From: Osmia lignaria lignaria
Taxonomy: Eukaryota > Arthropoda > Insecta > Hymenoptera > Megachilidae
Length of the DNA stretch: 64,000 nucleotides
Assembly (NCBI RefSeq): GCF_051020975.1
Contig: NW_027478171.1
Span: 620,001-684,000 of the forward strand
Reading direction: 5' to 3'
In this document: in pieces, positions 35,408-48,928 of the stretch
Position numbering within the stretch: position 1 is the first letter of the stretch
How the letters are laid out: the number at the start of each line of letters is the position of its first letter
Program-made: the position numbers and the translations under genes
The notes under the pieces: generated by a model
What the model was told of the DNA's origin: nothing
The model's database searches: none
The model's input: only the letters and a program-made list of their open reading frames with translations

Positions 35408-36693
35408 TTTGCCATAGCTCGCTTCGTTTCCGAGATATTTGCAGATATATCTCAAGGGAAGGGGCCTGACGGACATATTTCGAGATATTTCTTCTTCTTG
35501 TTGTTCTTCTTCTGCACAGCTAAGCTGGAAGTGGCATTTACAGCTCGCAATAGTGCAGAGTTATCTCAAAGAAAGGGGCCACGGTGTTTCTGTATCTCTA
35601 TTATGTTGGTGCGGCATCGGAACTTTTAAATATCTTGATATATCTCGAGAACTACGCATCTGATCAAAAAATATCATAGAACATAAAAAGTAGGAAACAT
35701 AATTCTCTACAAAAAAGGTCTCTTAACATTTTGCCGTAGCTCGCTTCGTTTCCGAGATATTTGCAGATTTATCTCAAGGGAAGGGGCCTGACGGACATAT
35801 TTCCAGATATTTCTTCTTCTTGTTGTTCTTCTTCTGCACAGTTAAGCTGGAAGTGGCATTTGCAGCTCGCAATAGTGCAGAGTTATCTCAAAGAAAGGGG
35901 CCACGGTGTTTCTGTATCTCTATTATGTTGGTGCGGCTTCGGAACTTTTAAATATCTTGATATATCTCGAGAACTACGCATCTGATCGAAAAATATCATA
36001 GAACATGAAAGTAGGAAACTTAATTCTCTACAAAAGAGGTCTCTTAACATTTTGCCATAGCTCGCTTCGTTTCCGAGATATTTGCAGATTTATCTCAAGG
36101 GAAGGGGCCTGACGGACATATTTCGAGATATTTCTTCTTCTTGTTGTTCTTCTTCTGCACAGCTAAGCTGGAAGTGGCATTTACAGCTCGCAATAGTGCA
36201 GAGTTATCTCAAAGAAAGGGGCCACGGTGTTTCTGTATCTCTATTATGTTGGTGCGGCATCGGAACTTTTAAATATCTTGATATATCTCGAGAACTACGC
36301 ATCTGATCAAAAAATATCATTGAACATAAAAAGTAGGAAACATAATTCTCTACAAAAAAGGTCTCTTAACATTTTGCCGTAGCTCGCTTCGTTTCCGAGA
36401 TATTTGCAGATTTATCTCAAGGGAAGGGGCCTGACGGACATATTTCCAGATATTTCTTCTTCTTGTTGTTCTTCTTCTGCACAGTTAAGCTGGAAGTGGC
36501 ATTTGCAGCTCGCAATAGTGCAGAGTTATCTCAAAGAAAGGGGCCACGGTGTTTCTGTATCTCTATTATGTTGGTGCGGCTTCGGAACTTTTAAATATCT
36601 TGATATATCTCGAGAACTACGCATCTGATCGAAAAATATCATAGAACATAAAAGTAGGAAACTTAATTCTCTACAAAAGAGGTCTCTTAACAT
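35408..36693 (+). repeat. Dimer HOR, two copies (period 643 bp)
   Basis: Units 111-112 (35408-36050) and 113-114 (36051-36693). The first unit has GCGGCATCGG; the second has TTTCCAGAT with CACAGTTAAGC and a tail one A shorter, so it is 321 bp. The second members differ at GAACATGAAAG against GAACATAAAAG. Confidence 0.9.
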
Positions 36694-39269
36694 TTTGCCA
36701 TAGCTCGCTTCGTTTCCGAGATATTTGCAGATTTATCTCAAGGGAAGGGGCCTGACGGACATATTTCGAGATATTTCTTCTTCTTGTTGTTCTTCTTCTG
36801 CACAGCTAAGCTGGAAGTGGCATTTACAGCTCGCAATAGTGCAGAGTTATCTCAAAGAAAGGGGCCACGGTGTTTCTGTATCTCTATTATGTTGGTGCGG
36901 CTTCGGAACTTTTAAATATCTTGATATATCTCGAGAACTACGCATCTGAGCAAAAAATATCATAGAACATGAAAAGTAGGAAACTTAATTCTCTACAAAA
37001 AAGATCTCTTAACATTTTGCCGTAGCTCTCTTCGTTTCCGAGATATTTGCAGATATATCTCAAGGGAAGGGGCCTGACGGACATATTTCGAGATATTTCT
37101 TCTTCTTGTTGTTCTTCTTCTGCACAGCTAAGCTGGAAGTGGCATTTGCAGCTCGCAATAGTGCAGAGTTATCTCAAAGAAAGGGGCCACGGTGTTTCTG
37201 TATCTCTATTATGTTGGTGCGGCTTCGGAACTTTTAAATATCTTGATATATCTCGAGAACTACGCATCTGATCAAAAAATATCATAGAACATAAAAAGTA
37301 GGAAACTTAATTCTCTACAAAAAAGGTCGCTTAACATTTTGCCATAGCTCGCTTCGTTTCCGAGATATTTGCATATTTATCTCAAGGGAAGGGGCCTGAC
37401 GGACATATTTCGAGATATTTCTTCTTCTTGTTGTTCTTCTTCTGCACAGCTAAGCTGGAAGTGGCATTTGCGGCTCGCACTAGTGCAGAGTTATCTCAAA
37501 GAAAGGGGCCACGGTGTTTCTGTATCTCTATTATGTTGGTGCGGCTTCGGAACTTTTAAATATCTCGATATATCTCGAAAACTACGCTTCTGATCAAAAA
37601 ATATCATAGAACATAAATTGTAGCAAACATAATTCTCTACAAAAAAGGTCTCTTAACATTTTGCCATAGCTCGCTTCGTTTCCGAGATATTTGCAGATAT
37701 ATCTCAAGGGAAGGGGCCTGACGGGCATATTTCGAGATATTTCTTCTTCTTGTTGTTCTTCTTCTGCACAGCTAAGCTGGAAGTGGCATTTACAGCTCGC
37801 AATAGTGCAGAGTTATCTCAAAGAAAGGGGCCACGGTGTTTCTGTATCTCTATTATGTTGGTGCGGCTTCGGAACTTTTAAATATCTTAATATATCTCGA
37901 GAACTACGCATCTGATCAAAAAATATCATAGAACATAAAAAGTAGGAAACTTAATTCTCTACAAAAAAGGTGTCTTAACATTTTGCCATAGCTCGCTTCG
38001 TTTCCGAGATATTTGCAGATTTATCTCAAGGGAAGGGGCCTAACGGACATATTTCGAGATATTTCTTCTTCTTGTTGTTCTTCTTCTGCACAGCTAAGCT
38101 GGAAGTGGCATTTGCGGCTCGCACTAGTGCACAGTTATCTCAAAGAAAGGGGCCACGGTGTTTCTGTATCTCTATTATGTTGGTGCGGCTTCGGAACTTT
38201 TAAGTATCTCGATATATCTCGAAAACTACGCTTCTGACCAAAAAATATTATAGAACATAAATTGTAGGAAACATAATTCTCTACAAAAAACGTCTCTTAA
38301 CATTTTGCCGTAGCTCGTTTCGTTTCCGCGATATTTGCAGATTTATCTCAAGGGAAGGGGCCTGACGGACATATTTCCAGATATTTCTTCTTCTTGTTGT
38401 TCTTCTTCTGCACAGCTAAGCTGGAAGTGGCATTTGCAGCTCGCAATAGTGCAGAGTTATCTCAAAGAAAGGGGCCACGGTGTTTCTGTATCTCTATTAT
38501 GTTGGTGCGCCTTCGGAACTTTTAAATATCTTGATATATCTCGAGAACTACGCATCTGATCGAAAAATATCATAGAACATAAAAAGTAGGAAACTTAATT
38601 CTCTACAAAAAAGGTCTCTTAACATTTTGCCATAGCTCGCTTCGTTTCCGAGATATTTGCAGATTTATCTCAAGGGAAGTGGCCTGACGGACATATTTCG
38701 AGATATTTCTTCTTCTTGTTGTTCTTCTTCTGCACAGCTAAGCTGGAAGTGGCATTTGCAGCTCGCAAGAGTGCAGAGTTATCCCAAAGAAAGGGGCCAC
38801 GGTGTTTCTGTATCTCTATTATGTTGGTGCGGCTTCGGAACTTTTACATATCTCGATATATCTCGAAAACTACGCTTCTGATCAAAAAATATCATAGAAC
38901 ATAAATTGTAGCAAACATAATTCTCTACAAAAAAGGTCTCTTAACATTTTGCCATAGCTCGCTTCGTTTCCGAGATATTTGCAGATATATCTCAAGGGAA
39001 GGGGCCTGACGGGCATATTTCGAGATATTTCTTCTTCTTGTTGTTCTTCTTCTGCACAGCTAAGCTGGAAGTGGCATTTACAGCTCGCAATAGTGCAGAG
39101 TTATCTCAAAGAAAGGGGCCACGGTGTTTCTGTATCTCTATTATGTTGGTGCGGCTTCGGAACTTTTAAATATCTTGATATATCTCGAGAACTACGCATC
39201 CGATCAAAAAATATCATAGAACATGAAAAGTAGGAAACGTAATTCTCTACAAAAAAGGTCTCTTAACAT
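36694..39269 (+). repeat. Long-range duplication, right copy with three units missing (units 115-122)
   Basis: The offset from the left copy is 5,146 bp before unit 119 and 4,184 bp after it, a 962-bp difference that equals three units minus the two 2-bp deletions they carry. Unit 119 is chimeric: its head GGCCTAACGG is that of unit 103 or 105, and its middle GTGCACAGTT is that of unit 106. Either the right copy lost three units by unequal exchange, or the left copy gained them. Confidence 0.87.
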
Positions 39270-41523
39270 TTTGCCATAGCTCGCTTCGTTTCCGAGATAT
39301 TTGCATATTTATCTCAAGGGAAGGGGCCTGACGGACATATTTCGAGATATTTCTTCATCTTGTTGTTCTTCTTCTGCACAGCTAAGCTGGAAGTGGCATT
39401 TACAGCTCGCAATAGTGCAGAGTTATCTCAAAGAAAGGGGCCACGGTGTTTCTGTATCTCTATTATGTTGGTGCTGCTTCGGAACTTTTAAATATCTTGA
39501 TATATCTCGAGAACTACGCATCTGATCAAAAAATATCATAGAACATGAAAAGTAGGAAACTTAATTCTCTACAAAAAAGATCTCTTAACATTTTGCCATA
39601 GCTCTCTTCGTTTCCGAGATATTTGCAGATTTATCTCAAGGGAAGGGGCCTGACGGACATATTTCGAGATATTTGTTCTTCTTGTTGTTCTTCTTCTGCA
39701 CAGCTAAGCTCGAAGTGGCATTTGCAGCTCGCAATAGTGCAGAGTTATCTCAAAGAAAGAGGCCACGGTGTTTCTGTACCTCTATTATGTTGGTGCAGCT
39801 TCGGAACTTTTAAATATCTTGATATATCTCGAGAACTACGCATCTGATCAAAAAATATCATCGAACATAAAAAGTAGGAAACTTAATTCTCTACAAAAAA
39901 GGTCTCTTAACATTTTGCCATAGCTCGCTTCGTTTCCGAGATATTTGCAGATTTATCTCAAGGGAAGTGGCCTGACGGACATATTTCGAGATATTTCTTC
40001 TTCTTGTTGTTCTTCTTCTGCACAGCTAAACTGGAAGTGGCATTTCCAGCTCGCAATCGTGCAGAGTTATCTCAAAGAAAGGGGCCACGGTGTTTCTGTA
40101 TCTCTATTACGTTGGTGAGGCTTCGGAACTTTTAAATATCTTGATATATCTCGATAACTACGCCTCTGATCGAAAAATATCATAGAACATAAAAAGTAGG
40201 AAACTTAATTCTCTACAAAAAAAGTCTCTTAACATTTTGCCATAGCACGCTTCGTTTCCGAGATATTTGCAGATTTATCTCAAGGGAAGGGGCCTGACGG
40301 ACATATTTCGAGATATTTCTTCTTCTTGTTGTTCTTCTTCTGCACAGCTAAGCTGGAAGTGGCATTTGCGGCTCGCACTAGTGCAGAGTTATCTCAAAGA
40401 AAGGGGCCACGGTGTTTCTGTATCTCTATTATGTTGGTGCGTCTTCGGAACTTTTAAATATCTCGATATATCTCGAAAACTACGCTTCTGATCAAAAAAT
40501 ATCATAGAACATAAATTGTAGGAAACATAATTCTCTACAAAAAAGGTCTCTTAACATTTTGCCATAGCTCTCTTCGTTTCCGAGATATTTGCAGATATAT
40601 CTCAAGGGAAGGGGCCTGACGGACATATTTCGAGATATTTCTTCTTCTTGTTGTTCTTCTTCTGCACAGCTAAGCTGGAAGTGGCATTTGCGGCTCGCAC
40701 TAGTGCAGAGTTATCTCAAAGAAAGGGGCCACGGTGTTTCTGTATCTCTATTATGTTGGTGCGTCTTCGGAACTTTTAAATATCTCGATATATCTCGAAA
40801 ACTACGCTTCTGATCAAAAAATATCATAGAACATAAATTGTAGGAAACATAATTCTCTACAAAAAACGTCTCTTAACATTTTGCCATAGCTCGTTTCGTT
40901 TCCGAGATATTTGCAGATTCAGCTCAAAGGAACTGGCCTGACGGACATATTTCGAGATATTTCTTCTTCTTGTTGTTCTTCCTCTGCACAGCTAAGCTGG
41001 AAGTGGCATTTGCAGCTCGCAATAGTGCAGAGTTATCTCAAAGAAAGGGGCCACGATGTTTCTGTATCTCTATTATGTTGGTGCGGCTTCGGAACTTTTA
41101 AATATCTTGATATATCTCGAGAACTACGCATCTGATCAAAAAATATCATAGAACATAAAAAGTAGGAAACTTAATTCTCTACAAAAAAGGTCTCTTAACA
41201 TTTTGCCATAGCTCGCTTCGTTTCCGAGATATTTGCATATTTATCTCAAGGGAAGGGGCCTGACGGACATATTTCGAGATATTTCTTCTTCTTGTTGTTC
41301 TTCTTCTGCACAGCTAAGCTGGAAGTGGCATTTACAGCTCGCAATAGTGCAGAGTTATCTCAAAGAAAGGGGCCACGGTGTTTCTGTATCTCTATTATGT
41401 TGGTGCTGCTTCGGAACTTTTAAATATCTTGATATATCTCGAGAACTACGCATCTGATCAAAAAATATCATAGAACATGAAAAGTAGGAAACTTAATTCT
41501 CTACAAAAAAGGTCTCTTAACAT

Positions 41524-42166
41524 TTTGCCATAGCTCTCTTCGTTTCCGAGATATTTGCAGATTTATCTCAAGGGAAGGGGCCTGACGGACATATTTCGAG
41601 ATATTTCTTCTTCTTGTTGTTCTTCTTCTGCACAGCTAAGCTCGAAGTGGCATTTGCGGCTCGCACTAGTGCAGAGTTATCTCAAAGAAAGGAGCCACGG
41701 TGTTTCTGTATCTCTATTATGTTGGTGCGGCTTCGGAACTTTTAAATATCTCGATATATCTCGAAAACTACGCTTCTGATCAAAAAATACCATAGAACAT
41801 AAATTGTAGGAAACATAATTCTCTACAAGAAACGTCTCTTAGCATTTTGCCATAGCTCGCTTCGTTTCCGAGATATTTGCAGATTCAGCTCAAAGGAACG
41901 GGCCTGACGGACATATTTCGAGATACTTCTTCTTCTTGTTGTTCTTCCTCTGCACAGCTAAGCTGGAAGTGGCATTTGCAGCTCGCAATAGTGCAGAGTT
42001 ATCTCAAAGAAAGGGGCCACGGTGTTTCTGTATCTCTATTATGTTGGTGCGGCTTCGGAACTTTTAAATATCTTGATATATCTCGAGAACTACGCATTTA
42101 ACCAGAAATATCATACAACATAAAAAGTAGGAAACTTAATTCTCTACAAAAAAGGTCTCTTAACAT
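41524..42166 (+). repeat. Two-unit segment duplicated 2,575 bp away, left copy (units 130-131)
   Basis: Shares with 44,099-44,742 the markers AAAGGAGCCACGG, ACAAGAAACGTC, CTTAGCATTTTG, the CAGCTCAAAGGAACGGG head and GAGATACTTC. The left copy alone has a cluster of changes in the tail of unit 131, described separately. Confidence 0.87.
42094..42117 (+). other. Local cluster of substitutions and a 1-bp deletion (unit 131 tail)
   Basis: Where other units read CATCTGATCAAAAAATATC this one reads CATTTAACCAGAAATATC, followed by CATACAAC. This is several substitutions plus one lost base within about 20 bp. It is the densest set of private changes I see in the window. Confidence 0.85.
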
Positions 42167-43454
42167 TTTGCCATAGCTCGCTTCGTTTCCGAGATATTTG
42201 CAGATTTATCTCAAGGGAAGGGGCCTGACGGACATATTTCGAGATATTTCTTCTTCTTGTTGTTCTTCTTCTGCACAGCTAAGCTGGAAGTGGCATTGGC
42301 AGCTCGCACTAGTGCAGAGTTATCTCAAAGAAAGGGGCCACGGTGTTTCTGTATCTCTATTATGTTGGTGCGGCTTCGGAACTTTTAAATATCTCGATAT
42401 ATCTCGAAAACTACGCTTCTGATCAAAAAATATCATAGAACATAAATTGTAGGAAACATAATTCTCTACAAAAAAGGTCTCTTAACATTTTGCCATAGCT
42501 CGCTTCGTTTCCGAGATATTTGCAGATATATCTCAAGGGAAGGGGCCTGACGGACATATTTCGAGATATTTCTTCTTCTTGTTGTTCTTCTTCTGCACAG
42601 CGAAGCTGGAAGTGGCATTCACAGCTCGCAATAGTGCAGAGTTATCTCAAAGAAAGGGGCCACGGTGTTTCTGTATCTCTATTATGTTGGTGCGGCTTCG
42701 GAACTTTTAAATATCTTGATATATCTCGAGAACTACGCATCTGATCAAAAAATATCATAGAACATAAAAAGTAGGAAACATAATTCTCTACCAAAAACGT
42801 CTCTTAACATTTTGCCATAGCTCGCTTCGTTTCCGAGATATTTGCAGATTCAGCTCAAAGGAACTGGCCTGACGGACATATTTCGAGATATTTCTTCTTC
42901 TTGTTGTTCTTCCTCTGCACAGCTAAGCTGGAAGTGGCATTTGCAGCTCGCAATAGTGCAGAGTTATCTCAAAGAAAGAGGCCACGGTGTTTCTGTACCT
43001 CTATTATGTTGGTGCAGCTTCGGAACTTTTAAATATCTTGATATATCTCGAGAACTACGCATCTGATAAAAAAATATCATCGAACATAAAAAGTAGGAAA
43101 CATAATTCTCTACAAAAAAGGTCTCTTAACATTTAGCCACAGCTCGCTTCGTTTCCGAGATATTTGCAGATTTATCTCAAGGGAAGTGGCCTGACGGACA
43201 TATTTCGAGATATTTCTTCTTCTTGTTGTTCTTCTTCTGCACAGTTAAGCTGGAAGTGGCATTTGCGGCTCGCACTAGTGCAGAGTTATCTCAAAGAAAG
43301 GGGCCACGGTGTTTCTGTATCTCTATTATGTTGGTGCGGCTTCGGAACTTTTAAATATCTTGATATATCTCGAGAACTACGCATCTGATCAAAAAATATC
43401 ATAGAACATAAAAAGTAGGAAACTTAATTCTCTACAAAAAAGGTCTCTTAACAT

Positions 43455-45400
43455 TTTGCCATAGCTCGCTTCGTTTCCGAGATATTTGCAGATTTATCTC
43501 AAGGGAAGGGGCCTGACGGACATATTTCGAGATATTTCTTCTTCTTGTTGTTCTTCTTCTGCACAGTTAAGCTGGAAGTGGCATTTGCAGCTCGCAAGAG
43601 TGCAGAGTTATCCCAAAGAAAGGGGCCACGGTGTTTCTGTATCTCTATTATGTTGGTGCGGCTTCGGAACTTTTACATATCTCGATATATCTCGAAAACT
43701 ACGCTTCTGATCAAAAAATATCATAGAACATAAATTGTAGGAAACATAATTCTCTACAAAAAAGGTCTCTTAACATTTTGCCATAGCTCGCTTCGTTTCC
43801 GAGATATTTGCAGATTTATCTCAAGGGAAGGGTGCTGATGGACATATTTCGAGATATTTCTTCTTCTTGTTGTTCTTTTTCTGCACAGCTAAACTGGAAG
43901 TGGCATTTCCAGCTCGCAATCGTGCAGAGTTATCTCAAAGAAAGGGGCCACGGTGTTTCTGTATCTCTATTATGTTGGTGCGGCTTCGGGACTTTTAAAT
44001 ATCTTGATATATCTCGATAACTACGCCTCTGATCGAAAAATATCATAGAACATAAAAAGTAGGAAACTTAATTCTCTACAAAAAAAGTCTCTTAACATTT
44101 TGCCATAGCACGCTTCGTTTCCGAGATATTTGCAGATTTATCTCAAGGGAAGGGGCCTGACGGACATATATCGAGATATTTCTTCTTCTTGTTGTTCTTC
44201 TTCTGCACAGCTAAGCTGGAAGTGGCATTTGCGGCTCGCACTAGTGCAGAGTTATCTCAAAGAAAGGAGCCACGGTGTTTCTGTATCTCTATTATGTTGG
44301 TGCGGCTTCGGAACTTTTAAATATCTCGATATATCTCGAAAACTACGCTTCTGATCAAAAAATATCATAGAACATAAATTGTAGGAAACATAATTCTCTA
44401 CAAGAAACGTCTCTTAGCATTTTGCCATAGCTCGCTTCGTTTCCGAGATATTTGCAGATTCAGCTCAAAGGAACGGGCCTGACGGACATATTTCGAGATA
44501 CTTCTTCTTCTTGTTGTTCTTCCTCTGCACAGCTAAGCTGGAAGTGGCATTTGCAGCTCGCAATAGTGCAGAGTTATCTCAAAGAAAGGGGCCACGGTGT
44601 TTCTGTATCTCTATTATGTTGGTGCGGCTTCGGAACTTTTAAATATCTTGATATATCTCGAGAACTACGCATCTGATCAAAAAATATCATAGAACATAAA
44701 AAGTAGGAAACTTAATTCTCTACAAAAAAGGTCTCTTAACATTTTGCCATAGCTCGCTTCGTTTCCGAGATATTTGCAGATTTATCTCAAGGGAAGTGGC
44801 CTGACGGACATATTTCGAGATATTTCTTCTTCTTGTTGTTCTTCCTCTGCACAGCTAAGCTGGAGGTGGCATTTGCAGCTCGCAAGAGTGCAGAGTTATC
44901 CCAAAGAAAGGGGCCACGGTGTTTCTGTATCTCTATTATGTTGGTGCGGCTTCGGAACTTTTACATATCTCGATATATCTCGAAAACTACGCTTCTGATC
45001 AAAAAATATCATAGAACATAAATTGTAGGAAACATAATTCTCTACAAAAAAGGTCTCTTAACATTTTGCCATAGCTCATTTCGTTTCCGAGATATTTGCA
45101 GATATATCTCAAGGGAAGGGTCCTGATGGACATATTTCGAGATATTTCTTCTTCTTGTTGTTCTTTTTCTGCACAGCTAAACTGGAAGTGGCATTTCCAG
45201 CTCGCAATCGTGCAGAGTTATCTCAAAGAAAGGGGCCACGGTGTTTCTGTATCTCTATTACGTTGGTGAGGCTTCGGAACTTTTAAATATCTTGATATAT
45301 CTCGATAACTACGCCTCTGATCGAAAAATATCATAGAACATAAAAAGTAGGAAACTTAATTCTCTACAAAAAAAGTCTCTTAACATTTTGCCATAGCACG
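43455..45400 (+). repeat. 4-unit period segment (units 136-138 head repeated at 140-142 head, 1,288 bp)
   Basis: Unit 136 and unit 140 both have CAAGAGTGC, TTATCCCAAAG and TTTTACATATC. Units 137 and 141 both have CCTGATGG or GCTGATGG, TTCTTTTTCTGC and CTCGATAACTACG. Units 138 and 142 both begin CATAGCACGC. Unit 141 also carries CTATTACGTTGGTGAGG, which it shares with unit 125 at 40,106. Confidence 0.82.
44099..44742 (+). repeat. Two-unit segment duplicated 2,575 bp away, right copy (units 138-139)
   Basis: Right copy of the segment at 41,524. Its head instead reads CATAGCACGCTTCG, as in units 126 and 142, and it has a private ACATATATCGAG change. Unit 139 ends in the ordinary tail. Confidence 0.86.
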
Positions 45401-45708
45401 CTTCGTTTCCGAGATATTTGCAGATATATCTCAAGGGAAGGGGCCTGACGGACATATTTCGAGATATTTCTTCTTCTTGTTGTTCTTCTTCTGCACAGCT
45501 AAGCTGGAAGTGGCATTTACAGCTCGCAATAGTGCAGAGTTATCTCAAAGAAAGGGGCCACGGTGTTTCTGTATCTCTATTATGTTGGTGCGGCTTCGGA
45601 ACTTTTAAATATCTTGATATATCTCGAGAACTACGCATCTGATCAAAAAATATCATAGAACATAAAAAGTAGGAAACTTAATTCTCTACAAAAAAGGTCT
45701 CTTAACAT

Positions 45709-46352
45709 TTTGCCATAGCTCTCTTCGTTTCCGAGATATTTGCAGATTTATCTCAAGGGAAGGGGCCTGACGGACATATTTCGAGATATTTCTTCTTCTT
45801 GTTGTTCTTCCTCTGCACAGCTAAGCTGGAAGTGGCATTTGCAGCTCGCAATAGTGCAGAGTTATCTCAAAGAAAGGGGCCACGGCGTTTCTGTATCTCT
45901 ATTATGTTGGTGCGGCTTCGGAACTTTTAAATATCTTGATATATCTCGAGAACTACGCATCTGATCAAAAAATATCATAGAAAATAAAAAGTAGGAAACT
46001 TAATTCTCTACAAAAAAGGTCTCTTAACATTTTGCCATAGGTCGCTTCGTTTCCGAGATATTTGCAGATATATCTCAAGGGAAGGGGCCTGACGGACATA
46101 TTTCGAGATATTTCTTCTTCTTGTTGTTCTTCTTCTGCACAGCTAAGCTGGAAGTGGCATTTACAGCTCGCAATAGTGCAGAGTTATCTCAAAGAAAGGG
46201 GCCACGGTGTTTCTGTATCTCTATTATGTTGGTGCGGCTTCGGAACTTTTAAATATCTCGATATATCTCGAAAACTACGCTTCTGATCAAAAAATATCAT
46301 AGCACATAAATTGTAGGAAAGATAATTCTCTACAAAAAACGTCTCTTAACAT
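45709..46352 (+). repeat. Two-unit segment duplicated 10 units away, left copy (units 143-144)
   Basis: Shares with 48,929-49,572 the markers GCTCTCTTCG, TTCCTCTGCAC, CACGGCGTTTC, GAAAATAAAAAG, CATAGGTCGC, ATAGCACATAAATTG and GGAAAGATAATTC. The offset is 3,220 bp, exactly ten units. Confidence 0.9.
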
Positions 46353-46674
46353 TTTGCCATAGCTCGCTTCGTTTCCGAGATATTTGCAGATTCAGCTCAA
46401 GGGAAGGGGCCTGACGGACATATTTCGAGATATTTCTTCTTCTTGTTGTTCTTCTTCTGCACAGCTAAGCTGGAAGTGGCATTTGCGGCTCGCACTAGTG
46501 CAGAGTTATCTCAAAGAAAGGGGCCACGGTGTTTCTGTATCTCTATTATGTTGGTGCGGCTTCGGAACTTTTAAATATCTCGATGTATCTCGAAAACTAC
46601 GCTTCTGATCAAAAAATATCATAGAACATAAATTGTAGGAAACATAATTCTCTATAAAAAACGTCTCTTAACAT

Positions 46675-48284
46675 TTTGCCATAGCTCGCTTCGTTTCCGA
46701 GATATTTGCAAATTCATCTCAAAGGAACTGGCCTGACGGACATATTTCGAGATATTTCTTCTTCTTGTTGTTCTTCCTCTGCACAGCTAAGCTGGAAGTG
46801 GCATTTACAGCTCGCAATAGTGCAGAGTTATCTCAAAGAAAGGGGCCACGGCGTTTCTGTATCTCTATTATGTTGGTGCGGCTTCGGAACTTTTAAATAT
46901 CTTCATATATCTCGAGAACTACGCATCTGATCAAAAAATATCATAGAAAATAAAAAGTAGGAAACTTAATTCTCTACAAAAAAGGTCTCTTAACATTTTG
47001 CCATAGGTCGCTTCGTTTCCGAGATATTTGCAGATTTATCTCAAGGGAAGGGGCCTAACGAACATATTGCGAGATATTTCTTCTTCTTGTTGTCCTTCTT
47101 CTGCACAGCTAAACTGGAAGTGGCATTTCCAGCTCGCAATAGTGCAGAGTTATCTCAAAGAGAGGGGCCGCGGTGTTTCTGTATCTCTATTATGTTGGTG
47201 CGGCTTCGGAACTTTTAAATATCTTGATATATCTCGAGAACTACGCATCTGATCAAAAAATATCATAGAAGATAAAAAGTAGGAAACTTAATTCTCTACA
47301 AAAAAGGTCTCTTAACATTTTGCCATAGCTCGCTTCGTTTCCGAGATATTTGCAGATTTATCTCAAGGGAAGGGGCCTGACGGACATATTTCGAAATATT
47401 TCTTCTTCTTGTTGTTCTTCTTCTGCACAGCTAAGCTGGAAGTGGCATTTGCGGCTCGCACTGGTGCAGAGTTATCTCAAAGAAAGGGGCCACGGTGTTT
47501 CTGTATCTCTATTATGTTGGTGCGGCTTCGGAACTTTTAAATATCTCGATGTATCTCGAAAACTACGCTTCTGATCAAAAAATATCATAGAACATAAATT
47601 GTAGGAAACATAATTCTCTACAAAAAAGGTCTCTTAACATTTTGCCATAGCTCGCTTCGTTTCCGAGATATTTGCAGATATATCTCAAGGGAAGGGGCCT
47701 GACGGACAGATTTCGAGATATTTCTTCTTCTTGTTGTTCTTCTTCTGCACAGCTAAGCTGGAAGTGGCATTTACAGCTCGCAATAGTGCAGAGTTATCTC
47801 AAAGAAAGGGGCCACGGTGTTTCTGTATCTCTATTATGTTGGTGCGGCTTCGGAACTTTTAAATATCTTGATATATCTCGAGAACTACGCATCTGATCAA
47901 AAAATATCATAGAACATAAAAAGTAGGAAACTTAATTCTCTACAAAAAAGGTCTTTTAACATTTTGCCATAGCTCGCTTCGTTTCCGAGATATTTGCAGA
48001 TTTATCTCAAGGGAAGGGGCCTGACGGACATATTTCGAGATATTTCTTCTTCTTGTTGTTCTTCTTCTGCACAGCTAAGCTGGAAGTGGCATTTGCGGCT
48101 CGCACTAGTGCAGAGTTATCTCAAAGAGCGGGGCCACGGTGTTTCTGTATCTCTATTATGTTGGTGCGGCTTCGCAACTTTTAAATATCTTGATATATCT
48201 CGAGAACTACGCATCTGATCAAAAAATATCATAGAACATAAAAAGTAGGAAACTTAATTCTCTACAAAAAAGGTCTCTTCACAT
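46675..48284 (+). repeat. Five-unit segment duplicated 12 units away, left copy (units 146-150)
   Basis: Markers in order: CAAATTCATCTCAAAGG with ATCTTCATATATC, GGCCTAACG with GGGGCCGCGG, TTTCGAAATATT with GCACTGGTGC, ACGGACAGATTTC, and a unit ending in GGTCTCTTCAC. The same order recurs at 50,538. The offset is 3,863 bp, twelve units minus the one-base loss in unit 156. Confidence 0.92.
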
Positions 48285-48928
48285 TTTGCCATAGCTCGCT
48301 TCGTTTCCGAGATATTTGCAGATATATCTCAAGGGAAGGGGCCTGACGGGCATATTTCGAGATATTTCTTCTTCTTGTTGTTCTTCTTCTGCACAGCTAA
48401 GCTGGAAGTGGCATTTACAGCTCGCACTAGTGCAGAGTTATCTCAAAGAACGGGGCCACGGTGATTCTGTATCTCTATTATGTTGGTGCGGCTTCGGAAC
48501 TTTTAAATATCTTGATATATCTCGAGAACTACGCATCTGATCAAAAAATATCATAGAACATAAAAAGTAGGAAACTTAATTCTCTACAAAAAAGGTCTCT
48601 TCACATTTTGCCATAGCTCGCTTCGTTTCCGAGATATTTGCAGATATATCTCAAGGGAAGGGGCCTGACGGGCATATTTCGAGATATTTCTTCTTCTTGT
48701 TGTTCTTCTTCTGCACAGCTAAGCTGGAAGTGGCATTTACAGCTCGCAATAGTGCAGAGTTATCTCAAAGAAAGGGGCCACGGTGTTTCTGTATCTCTAT
48801 TATGTTGGTGCGGCTTCGGAACTTTTAAATATCTTGATATATCTCGAGAACTACGCATCTGATCAAAAAATATCATAGAACATAAAAAGTAGGAAACTTA
48901 ATTCTCTACAAAAAAGGTCTCTTAACAT

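Larger units (their letters stand above)
27042..39269 (+). repeat. Domain 4 (units 85-122): 8-unit duplication and dimer domain
   Basis: This domain contains the near-perfect 2,575-bp tandem duplication, two dimer duplications and a long-range duplication about 5.1 kb apart with three units missing. Units carrying TTCTTTTTG in the triplet tract, GCGCCTTCGG, and ATATGATAG are confined to it. Confidence 0.8.

Noticed and set aside
27042..39269. Transposable element insertion explaining the 5.1-kb-spaced duplication
   Set aside because: All units between the two copies are ordinary satellite units in register. There is no foreign sequence, terminal repeat or target-site duplication.
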